Source: Desertifilum tharense IPPAS B-1220 | GTDB taxonomy: Bacteria > Cyanobacteriota > Cyanobacteriia > Cyanobacteriales > Desertifilaceae | Assembly: GCF_001746915.1 (NCBI RefSeq) | Contig: NZ_MJGC01000038.1 | Location: 1 to 64,000, forward strand | Direction of reading: 5' to 3' | Length of the DNA stretch: 64,000 nucleotides | Shown: positions 57,701 to 64,000 of the stretch, piece after piece | How positions within the stretch are numbered: the stretch's first letter is position 1 | Layout: every line of letters begins with the position of its first letter | Translations under genes and position numbers: made by a program | Notes under the pieces: model-generated | Database searches by the model: none | Seen by the model: the letters and a program-made list of their open reading frames with translations, nothing else | What the model was told of the DNA's origin: nothing

Positions 57701-59833
57701 ATCGTAGCTGACAACTTTGCCGCGTCCGAGTACCCAACACCACTCTCCATCAGGATGAGCATGACCCGAACGCGCTCTAATTCGCAAGCGATGTTCGAGT
57801 TCGTAAATCGGACTTCTGCCCGTCAAATGCTCGCGCAGGGCTTCTTGGACTTTAATAAAATCATCGGGGTGAATTAGCCGTTTCCACACTGAGATGCGGT
57901 TGGGCAATTCTCCAGGGGCATAACCCACCATCGCTAGGTAGCGCGGGCTGTAGTAACAGTCTCCGGTGGTTAAATTCCAATCCCACAAGCCATCCTCTGT
58001 ACTATCTAAAGCGAGTTGCAAGCGTTCTTCGCTAATTTGCAATAACTCTTGCACTTGCTTGCGTTGGGTGATGTCGATGCGGATCGCCATGTATTGAAAG
58101 GGATGACCGCGATCGTTGAGAAAGGGGACAATGGTGGTATCTACCCAGTAGTCGCTGCCATCTTTTGCCCGGTTTTTAATCTCGCCATTCCAAACTTTAC
58201 CTTTAGCGATCGTAGACCACATCTTTTGGAAGAATTCCGGCGGATGATAATCGGATTTAATCAGTCGATGGGTTTGTCCGAGGAGTTCTGCGCGGCTATA
58301 GCCAGAAATGGTGCAAAAATGGTCGTTAGCGTAGGTAATGGTGCCGTGGCGATCGGTAATGGCAACGATCGCAGCTTGATCGAGGGCAAATTTCTGAAAT
58401 TCGAGTTCTCGTAAAGTCGATTGGAGCGTGTCTTCGGCTTGCTGGCGGGTGGTGATATCGCTCGCAATGCCCATAAAGCCAGCAATGTGTCTCTCCGCAT
58501 CGCGCAAAGCCGTGATGGAAAGTAGAACGGGGAAGCGAGATCCGTCTTTGCGGATATAAGTCCATTGGCTTTCGTCGGTGTCATTACGGATCGCTTTGGC
58601 GAACAAGACAGCAATTCCGGGGGCGATGGGTTCGTTGAGTTCTCTCGATAGCTGTTGGGCGCGTTGGATGATTTCCTCGCGATCGTGAAAGACTTCTGGG
58701 GTAGAAATTCCAATCATTTCTGAGGCGCTGTAACCGAGGAGACGTTCGGCTGTGGCATTCCAGGTTTGAATCATGCCATCGGGCGAAACGGAAATAATGG
58801 CATAGTTGGCTCCATTCAGCAGGGCTTGCTGCAAAATCAGGGTATCTTGCAGGGTGGACTCAACCTGCTGGCGGGTGGCGTTTTCTTTACTGAGTGCTTG
58901 ATTGATGCGTTCGACTTGGCGGATGCGCCGAACATTGGCTTGGAGGAGGTATAGGGCGAGGGCTAAGATCCACGCGATCGCCAATCCTCCCCCTAGAACT
59001 ACTTCGGGTAAGGAATTGAGTTGAGATTGGAGCGTTTGGGAGCTGGGTTCAATGCGGATTTGCCAAACAATGTCGTAAAAGGTTAACTGGTTTTGGCGAC
59101 AAAAGGCTTCACAGCGGCTGAAATTGGGCGGTGGGGCGTTCCATGAGGGGGGGAGGGCTTGATAAATGAGTTGTCGATCCTCAAAAATGGCGATCGCATA
59201 ACCGCGCTTCACAACTGCGCTAAAGATGGGTTCGAGTAACGATTCCAGGTGAAACGCCGCCACCATCACGCCATCAAATCGGTCATTAGCGAAGAGGGGA
59301 ATATGAACTAAAAAGCCTTGACCTACATTTCCGACTAGCTCAATGGTACCTGTTACCGCAATTTGACGGCGATCGCGGACAACGGCTAAGGCGTTGCGAC
59401 GGCTCTCTTCACTCTGGGTGCTTTGATTTAATAAATCGCGATCGTCTTGAAAGGGAATTAACCAACGAACCTCCCCAGCCGGGTCGATCCAGTAAATGCG
59501 CTGATAGCTAGGATAATCGTTGATATGAGATTGAGCATCGGCTTCCCATTCGCTTTGGGGCGTTCCGCCTCGGACATTCCACCGATTGGCCATACGCTGA
59601 AATCCCAGAATTCGCTGGTTAATTTCGGCGTTGAGTTGACTCTCAGCAGCAATCAGTTCTTGAAAGACCAGATTTTGCACCGAGTTGCGGCTTTCCGTTC
59701 TCAGGGCTTGCCACAAGCCAATACTCCCCAAGGACATACCAACCCCAACCGCCAAAGGAAGTCCCCATTTTTGTAAGGTGATTTTTGCTGAGGTGGAACG
59801 AGAACTAAAAGCCTGCCAAAGATGAAGCAACAT
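54701..59833 (-). CDS. Multi-PAS hybrid sensor histidine kinase with two receivers and Hpt
   Basis: 1710 aa membrane sensor. Order: membrane helix about 20-40; CHASE-like extracytoplasmic sensor about 45-280 ([14 protein letters not shown]); second helix about 283-303; four PAS/PAC units from about 340 to 855; GAF about 865-1020; HisKA with His near 1073 ([12 protein letters not shown]); HATPase ([12 protein letters not shown] near 1261); receivers near 1318 (VDDNATN) and 1461 (AEDNAVN...[10 protein letters not shown]); C-terminal Hpt with [11 protein letters not shown] near 1647. The full His-Asp-His chain lets it send phosphate to a separate regulator, most simply the GGDEF protein whose gene follows after eight bases. 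Signals are unknown; PAS/GAF domains may bind redox or chromophore ligands, but no bilin Cys motif was identified. Confidence 0.93.
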   Translation of the reverse strand: MLLHLWQAFSSRSTSAKITLQKWGLPLAVGVGMSLGSIGLWQALRTESRNSVQNLVFQELIAAESQLNAEINQRILGFQRMANRWNVRGGTPQSEWEADAQSHINDYPSYQRIYWIDPAGEVRWLIPFQDDRDLLNQSTQSEESRRNALAVVRDRRQIAVTGTIELVGNVGQGFLVHIPLFANDRFDGVMVAAFHLESLLEPIFSAVVKRGYAIAIFEDRQLIYQALPPSWNAPPPNFSRCEAFCRQNQLTFYDIVWQIRIEPSSQTLQSQLNSLPEVVLGGGLAIAWILALALYLLQANVRRIRQVERINQALSKENATRQQVESTLQDTLILQQALLNGANYAIISVSPDGMIQTWNATAERLLGYSASEMIGISTPEVFHDREEIIQRAQQLSRELNEPIAPGIAVLFAKAIRNDTDESQWTYIRKDGSRFPVLLSITALRDAERHIAGFMGIASDITTRQQAEDTLQSTLRELEFQKFALDQAAIVAITDRHGTITYANDHFCTISGYSRAELLGQTHRLIKSDYHPPEFFQKMWSTIAKGKVWNGEIKNRAKDGSDYWVDTTIVPFLNDRGHPFQYMAIRIDITQRKQVQELLQISEERLQLALDSTEDGLWDWNLTTGDCYYSPRYLAMVGYAPGELPNRISVWKRLIHPDDFIKVQEALREHLTGRSPIYELEHRLRIRARSGHAHPDGEWCWVLGRGKVVSYDPTGKPLRMVGTNIDISDRKHAEAILREQESTLRSFFNSASMMMGIVEIVEGDLIYCSSNSTAAAFFGLTPETMQNRRASELSSSSHVQRWIGHCWEAQRTALPVRFEYCFNLPQADRWLSATVCEIANSAETRPRFAYIIEDITERKHAQEALHRELHRTLLLKQITEEIRQSLDVKRIFTTAAHQIGMAFQVNRCIIHTYILDRAQPRIPIVAEYLEPGYASVLNQEFPLTQHPEWVQMLSGDCPIVTFHQRPERPAAASPEFYRQIGLKSLLAIRTSYQGEPNGAIALHQCSSLREWSSDEIELLEAVAAQLGIALAQARLLEQETRQRQQLTTQNSELERAKREAENANRAKSEFLAMMSHEIRTPMNGIIGMTGLLLDMPLDRQQRDFVETIRNSGDTLLAIINDILDFSKIESGKLELEEQPFNLRECIETSLDLLASKATEKKLELAYLIDPAAPQWILGDVTRLRQILVNLLSNAVKFTSKGEVVVSVTAQRLGASLNVHPAQYSIEFTVKDTGIGIPPERLDRLFKPFSQVDASTTRQYGGTGLGLAISKRLCELMGGEIWVNSQPGIGSAFYFTIVAQTAEHLAVESLADALPYLQGKRLLIVDDNATNRKMLVLQAQSWQMLPRAAESAVEALEWLQAGDSFDLAILDMQMPHMDGLALAEAIRQLPDRVGLPLVLLTSMGKPQLDSAVFSTILSKPIKQSQLYNALVQVIRQQPVVVQSHDLQGVQQDAQIGRHHPLRLLVAEDNAVNQKVALQLLNRLGYRADVVANGLEVLQALERQPYDTILMDVQMPEMDGLEATRQIRAFYKGTQPWIIAMTANAMQGDREECLSAGMNDYVSKPVRLEHLKQALCKSPIPPDLEDSPPPSLNLPDPVSIAALKDLIGDVPPEAIRDLIDCYLQESPYWIENMQTAIAQSDIPALYRAAHTLKSSSASFGATHLVQRCQEIEQLTRFSPELVDNSQQLALIQSQVAALVAEYERVKIALQRIR

Positions 59834-60031
59834 TGACTAGGAAAAAATGGGGTTGAATAGCACAAAAAGATGAACTGACCGAGGTTTCACGCATTCTGCT
59901 AGCTTCTCATGGGGGCGAGTTTGGCACAGAACGCAATGCAGACAAGGGTCGCGATTCTCGAACTCAGGCAAGCGAACAATAGAACGCCTGCTGCGTGTAA
60001 CAATAAGTATATTTTAGGGGCTACCCCGATC

Positions 60032-60529
60032 GTGAATTTGCAGATTAGCCAACAGTATTTACAACAGATCTGCCAACAGGTCGAACGCCATTATCCTCAA
60101 GAGTCCTGTGGTTTATTGCTCGGTCGGGTTGTAGCGCAGGTGAATTGCATTGTCGAGATTTACCCCACGGAAAATAGCTGGGATGAAGCCGATCTCACAG
60201 CATTTGCGGCGGTTAGCGGTTCGGCAAGTTTGGGGGGTAGCCGTCGGGAACGGTATGCGATCGCACCTCAAACGCTGCTGCAAGTTCAACGCCAAGCCCG
60301 CGATCGCGATTTGCAGATTGTTGGGGTTTACCATTCTCACCCCGATCATCCCGCTAGCCCCTCGGAATTCGATCGCGCGATCGCCTGGCCGCAATACTCC
60401 TATCTGATCTTATCCGTCCTGCAAGGTCAGGTTCGCGACCATCGGAGCTGGCGGCTGGACGAACAGCATCAATTTCAAGAAGAAAAGATTCTTTACACAA
60501 ACGCAGCAGAAATCGACAAATCGCTTTAA
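60032..60529 (+). CDS. JAB/MPN (JAMM) metallopeptidase
   Basis: 165 aa from GTG 60032, preceded by AGGGG; an upstream ATG (59909) would add a non-conserved tail. The JAMM zinc site is complete: Glu in YPQESCGLLLG, then HSHPDHPASPSEFD (H-x-H-x10-D). Bacterial single-domain JAMM enzymes trim C-terminal residues from, or release, ubiquitin-like sulfur carriers (ThiS/MoaD/CysO types). The MoeZ-like activating enzyme encoded 95 bp downstream on the same strand supports that role. No carrier gene lies between them. It is soluble, with no signal peptide. Confidence 0.85.
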   Translation: MNLQISQQYLQQICQQVERHYPQESCGLLLGRVVAQVNCIVEIYPTENSWDEADLTAFAAVSGSASLGGSRRERYAIAPQTLLQVQRQARDRDLQIVGVYHSHPDHPASPSEFDRAIAWPQYSYLILSVLQGQVRDHRSWRLDEQHQFQEEKILYTNAAEIDKSL

Positions 60530-60624
60530 AATTAGAGTCCCCTCAGCCCATAACAGCGAATCGACGCAAACCCCGTGAATGCGTTAAATTCGTTTGAGTT
60601 CAGTCCTCGCGTTGCTAATTTGCC

Positions 60625-61797
60625 ATGCTCAATCCTAATCTCGAAGAGATTCAGCTTACTAAAGAAGACTACGAGCGATATTCTCGTCACCTGATCCTGC
60701 CAGAAATTGGCTTAGACGGTCAAAAGCGCCTGAAAGCCGCCAGCGTTCTGTGTATTGGAACCGGCGGACTCGGTTCGCCCCTGTTACTCTATCTAGCCGC
60801 CGCCGGGATCGGTCGGATCGGCATTGTTGACTTTGATGTTGTAGACTATTCCAACCTCCAACGCCAAGTCATTCACGGGACCTCCTGGGTGGGGAAACCT
60901 AAAATTGAGTCTGCCAAAAATCGCATTCTCGAAATTAACCCAGACTGCCAAGTAGACTTATACGAAACCCGTATCAGTTCGGAAAATGCCCTGCAAATTG
61001 TTGAACCTTACGATATCGTCATCGATGGTACCGACAATTTCCCCACCCGCTATCTAGTCAACGACGCCTGCGTTTTACTCAACAAACCCAACGTCTACGG
61101 GTCCATTTTCCGTTTTGAAGGACAAGCCACCGTCTTTAACTACCAAGATGGCCCCAACTACCGCGACTTGTATCCCGAACCCCCACCGCCGGGAATGGTT
61201 CCCTCCTGTGCAGAAGGGGGCGTGTTAGGGATTCTACCGGGCATTATTGGCGTCATCCAAGCCACAGAAGCCGTCAAAATTATTACCGGTGCCGGAACCA
61301 CCCTCAGCGGGCGTTTATTGCTCTACAATGCCCTTGAAATGAAGTTCCGGGAATTGAAGTTACGACCGAACCCCAAACGCCCAGTTATCGAAAAACTGAT
61401 TGACTACGAAGAATTTTGTGGCATTCCTCAAGCAAAAATGGCAGAAGCACAACAACAAGCATCTCTCCCAGAGATGACAGTTCAAGAACTCAAGCAACTC
61501 ATTGACAGCGGCGCGAAAGATTTTGTGCTGTTGGATGTTCGCAACCCCAATGAATACGAAATTGCTAAAATTCCCGGTTCTGTCTTGGTTCCTCTACCGG
61601 ATATTGAGAACGGAACGGGGGTTGAGCAAGTTAAAGAGTTGCTGAACGGTCACAAGTTAATTGCTCATTGTAAGATGGGCGGTCGTTCATCTAAAGCCCT
61701 AGGGATTCTCAAAGCCGCAGGTATCGAAGGAACAAACGTCAAAGGCGGAATTACCGCTTGGAGTCGCGAAGTAGATGCTTCGGTTCCAGAATACTAA
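60625..61797 (+). CDS. MoeB/MoeZ-like E1 adenylyltransferase with C-terminal rhodanese domain
   Basis: 390 aa. A ThiF/E1-like adenylating domain (about 15-255) has the ATP loop GTGGLGSPLLLYLAAAGIG (about 46-64), DFDVVDYSNLQRQ (Asp about 73) and IDGTDNFPTRYL. The rhodanese domain (about 280-388) has active-site Cys in HCKMGGRSS (about 348). It adenylates the C-terminal Gly of a ThiS/MoaD-like protein and transfers sulfur for molybdopterin, thiamine or thio-tRNA synthesis. I do not see the paired CxxC zinc motifs of E. coli MoeB; RPNPKRPVIEKLIDYEEFCG stands where one would be. It is followed by a terminator and paired with the JAMM gene. Confidence 0.92.
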   Translation: MLNPNLEEIQLTKEDYERYSRHLILPEIGLDGQKRLKAASVLCIGTGGLGSPLLLYLAAAGIGRIGIVDFDVVDYSNLQRQVIHGTSWVGKPKIESAKNRILEINPDCQVDLYETRISSENALQIVEPYDIVIDGTDNFPTRYLVNDACVLLNKPNVYGSIFRFEGQATVFNYQDGPNYRDLYPEPPPPGMVPSCAEGGVLGILPGIIGVIQATEAVKIITGAGTTLSGRLLLYNALEMKFRELKLRPNPKRPVIEKLIDYEEFCGIPQAKMAEAQQQASLPEMTVQELKQLIDSGAKDFVLLDVRNPNEYEIAKIPGSVLVPLPDIENGTGVEQVKELLNGHKLIAHCKMGGRSSKALGILKAAGIEGTNVKGGITAWSREVDASVPEY

Positions 61798-61821
61798 AGT
61801 CTAAATCGGGTTTTAACTGAG

Positions 61822-61856
61822 GGAGTGGTGAGTCAATTGAGACTCATCGCTCCTTT
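61822..61856 (+). terminator. Rho-independent terminator after the MoeZ-like gene
   Basis: Left arm 61822-61834 and right arm 61841-61853 pair over 13 positions (two G-U) around a six-base loop, then TTT and a further T-rich tail. Confidence 0.75.
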
Positions 61857-62292
61857 CTTAACAGGACTGCCAAAAGTTTAACGGTATCCCTCTTCTGTCA
61901 CTTTCCGGTTTTTCGTAGGATTAGTAATTCCTAAAAACAAGGTATGCTGAGCTATGCGGGGGTTGGCGATCGCATTTTGACTCATTTCGGATCTCTCAGA
62001 ATTTCTCCTCAGAAAAAATGGCGCGATTGCTTACTCTATCTACGCTCTAGGATTTAGAAAACGCAAGGCTTTTCGGAGAATGACAGAAGAGGGATATCCA
62101 ATATCATAAATCCACAGTAACCTTACTGTCCCCATCGAGGGTAAAGCAGCATAACGGTGAAGTTGTGCGGCGGCAGATAACCTTGAACTCTCCACCGATA
62201 ACCTCTGTTCCGTCCGCACCAACGCAGTGTTAGATCGCGACATGATAGTTACAAAATAACAGCAGGTATTAATTGTTAACTTTTATCAAAGG
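61857..62292. other. 436-bp spacer; weak small frame on the minus strand
   Basis: No gene is firmly supported. A 67-codon frame from ATG 62243 to 62040 on the minus strand (MSRSNTALVRTEQRLS...) has a basic, Leu/Ser/Arg-rich product with no known motif and no clear ribosome-binding site. It might be a real small gene downstream of the OLD-like gene. One HIP1-like site lies near 61,966. Confidence 0.3.
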
Positions 62293-64000
62293 CTAGTTGA
62301 TTTGCATACAATCAACAAACCTCTTGAGTATGCCTTTGACTTCTGAATCAATTTCATGTTCTTCCATCAAAGATGCTAATCTTGCAGAATCCCTTTCTTT
62401 ATTGAACCGTACTTCAAATAACTTACACAAACTATCCAACAGTAGATCGCCTGGAACCAAATCTCGCTTTTTAGCTGACCAATTGCTCTCAACTAACTTG
62501 GTTTGCTCCTCAATGATTTTTTCTAATTCTTCTTCTAATTGTGTTAATTTCTCTTTCTGGTTGTTGTACTCTTCTTTGAGCCTATCAATCAAGGTGGTTC
62601 CAGAGCCAAAGTCTAGAACAGCATTACGGTTGGGATATATTGGAAGGCAAGCAATCCTCGCAACTCGACGCTCTATAGCAATATCCTTTAAAGCATCAGC
62701 ACACGTATCGATACCTTTTTCTATCTCAGCTATATCAATCTTTTTGGGATCTTTGACTCCTAACAATTGATATTTAAGATCAATAAATTTTGCAATTACC
62801 TTTGGGCACAAAAGGTAATTTTCAAGTTCGCGTTTCTTTAGAACTATTAATTCTGCCTTGTCACCAAGCTGCGTTGCGAGACGCTTAACTTCAGCTTCTT
62901 CACGCTCATCACGATCTAACATAAAGAAAACTGATACACGACGCTTACTGAGAAAGTTAATTGTCGCTTCTGTCGCAAAGTGAGCTAAGTTTCTTACACC
63001 TCCCATAGGCACAAAGCCTACACTTGCTTGTGCAAGATTTACACCATATATAGAAGCCCATTCACGAATTACGTCTTCATCAGTCGGTCCTTCCACAAAG
63101 ACGAGCCTATCAAACATAAAAAGCGAACTTAATCTAATGCCAAGCTCACGAGGAATACTCTGCTCTGCCTCCTCAACATTGATCATCTGAATAGTTGTTG
63201 AGTTGTCGCGAGAAGCGAGATAAACATTTCTCATCTCTGCTGTATCTAAAAAGTTCGTAGAGTGAGTTGTAATGAATATCTGGCAGTCCTTTCCAATTGA
63301 CTTTAAATATCGCATCATGCTTGTTTCAAGAGCAGGATGTAAATGAATCTCAGGCTCTTCAACGAGAAGAATGTTAGGGCGATTAAGTTCGTAGTCTAAA
63401 ATTAATCTTAATGCTTCACGAATCCCTGCACCGTTAACCTGAACAAGAAAACGGTCTACGTCAAGCTCGGCTTCTGGATCTTCAGTTGTGCCCGTTTTGT
63501 TAGCTCGAAATGCATCAATATCAACTCCTAAAAGAGCTGAGACAGTATCTTGAATTGCGCGAAGCTTTTCTGGACCCCCTCGCGTAACTTTAAGGTCAAG
63601 CAATTGAGAAGCTTCGCGTCTTCCGATTGGTTCTCTTCGCTCAGTAAGATACAAAACACTCATCTCACCAATTCGTCTCATTAAGTTAAGAGCATAATGC
63701 GGGACGGATGATTCTTGCCCTGAAAAGCTATTAATTCGCTGTTTAATTGGCTCTGTCTTAAGGCTAATTGCTTCTTCTTGTAAGCTATCTATTAGAGAAG
63801 AAATTGCGTCTGTAAAATCACTTCTCGACTCTACACTTTGAATAATTGATTCAAGTTTACTTGCTAAACTGCTTGTTAGCCTTATACGTGATCGACTCAT
63901 TACTCCGAACAACAGTCGTTCCGAAAAAGCAGATGGATTAGCTTTTAGACGCTTCCAATCATCCTCATCTAGCCGCTTAAATTTGTCGGAAACAATTGAA
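62293..64000 (-). CDS. OLD-like ATPase/TOPRIM nuclease, 5' end beyond the window
   Basis: At least 569 codons; the frame stays open from 62293 to the window edge (residues IVSDKFKRLDEDDWKRL... precede the first internal starts), so the N-terminus with Walker A lies outside. Visible parts: Walker B/D-loop LLVEEPEIHLHPALE, switch FITTHSTNFLD, then a TOPRIM domain with Glu in LVFVEGPTDED and DRDERE for the second metal, and a C-terminal coiled coil (NNQKEKLTQLEEELEKIIEEQ). OLD-family proteins pair an ABC-type ATPase with a TOPRIM nuclease and include phage-defence effectors such as GajA. Partner genes would lie beyond the edge or be absent. The gene is AT-richer than its neighbours and I found no GCGATCGC in it, which suggests later acquisition. 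Confidence 0.8.
   Translation of the reverse strand, partial: SIVSDKFKRLDEDDWKRLKANPSAFSERLLFGVMSRSRIRLTSSLASKLESIIQSVESRSDFTDAISSLIDSLQEEAISLKTEPIKQRINSFSGQESSVPHYALNLMRRIGEMSVLYLTERREPIGRREASQLLDLKVTRGGPEKLRAIQDTVSALLGVDIDAFRANKTGTTEDPEAELDVDRFLVQVNGAGIREALRLILDYELNRPNILLVEEPEIHLHPALETSMMRYLKSIGKDCQIFITTHSTNFLDTAEMRNVYLASRDNSTTIQMINVEEAEQSIPRELGIRLSSLFMFDRLVFVEGPTDEDVIREWASIYGVNLAQASVGFVPMGGVRNLAHFATEATINFLSKRRVSVFFMLDRDEREEAEVKRLATQLGDKAELIVLKKRELENYLLCPKVIAKFIDLKYQLLGVKDPKKIDIAEIEKGIDTCADALKDIAIERRVARIACLPIYPNRNAVLDFGSGTTLIDRLKEEYNNQKEKLTQLEEELEKIIEEQTKLVESNWSAKKRDLVPGDLLLDSLCKLFEVRFNKERDSARLASLMEEHEIDSEVKGILKRFVDCMQIN

Overview
The window looks like chromosomal DNA of a filamentous, Oscillatoriales-type cyanobacterium; the genus cannot be fixed from this sequence alone. 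The octamer GCGATCGC (HIP1) recurs in most genes and spacers. The gene families are typically cyanobacterial: CHASE2 and multi-PAS hybrid kinases, a GUN4-domain protein, Uma2, CHAT proteases, DUF928, and haemagglutination-domain TpsA proteins. CCCAACT-type short tandem repeats are also present. I saw no rRNA, tRNA, CRISPR array or intact insertion sequence.

Layout: 1-6.2 kb carries a heptad-type repeat, a membrane class III nucleotide cyclase, a formamidase-like hydrolase, a haem-oxygenase-like diiron protein and an E. coli-type ilvD. From 30.5 kb back to 6.3 kb nearly everything lies on the minus strand and forms one thematic locus. It runs from an outer-membrane TpsB transporter through five tandem TpsA exoproteins (843-914 aa) to an exported TPR-CHAT caspase-like protease, an exported repeat-bearing DUF928 protein, a CHASE2 hybrid histidine kinase and a response-regulator/kinase. 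This two-partner-secretion plus CHAT plus CHASE2 locus is the most interesting system here. Signal peptides and leaders follow an A-A-B-A-B order, and the DNA shows mosaic, gene-conversion-like sharing.

30.5-40.5 kb holds recF, a Ca2+-type P-ATPase, an SRPBCC protein, an ACT-domain malic enzyme, a PD-(D/E)XK nuclease-like gene, an accessory cluster (antitoxin-like protein, HNH nuclease, Uma2, and a 189-bp Uma2 remnant as a direct repeat) and hisA. 40.6-50.2 kb holds a GUN4 protein with a 126-bp tandem repeat coding a coiled coil, a giant Ser/Thr kinase/AAA/GAF/histidine kinase, and a second CHAT-TPR protein.

50.3-54.7 kb has a nickel/cobalt ECF transporter operon without its ATPase, followed by a pentapeptide-repeat protein. 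A 377-bp element with perfect 31-bp inverted termini then fills the whole gap between two convergent genes. A diguanylate cyclase response regulator and a 1710-aa multi-PAS hybrid kinase form a signalling operon. The end has a JAMM peptidase/MoeZ pair (sulfur-carrier chemistry). The window closes inside an OLD-like ATPase/TOPRIM gene in which I found no HIP1 site, possibly acquired and defence-related.
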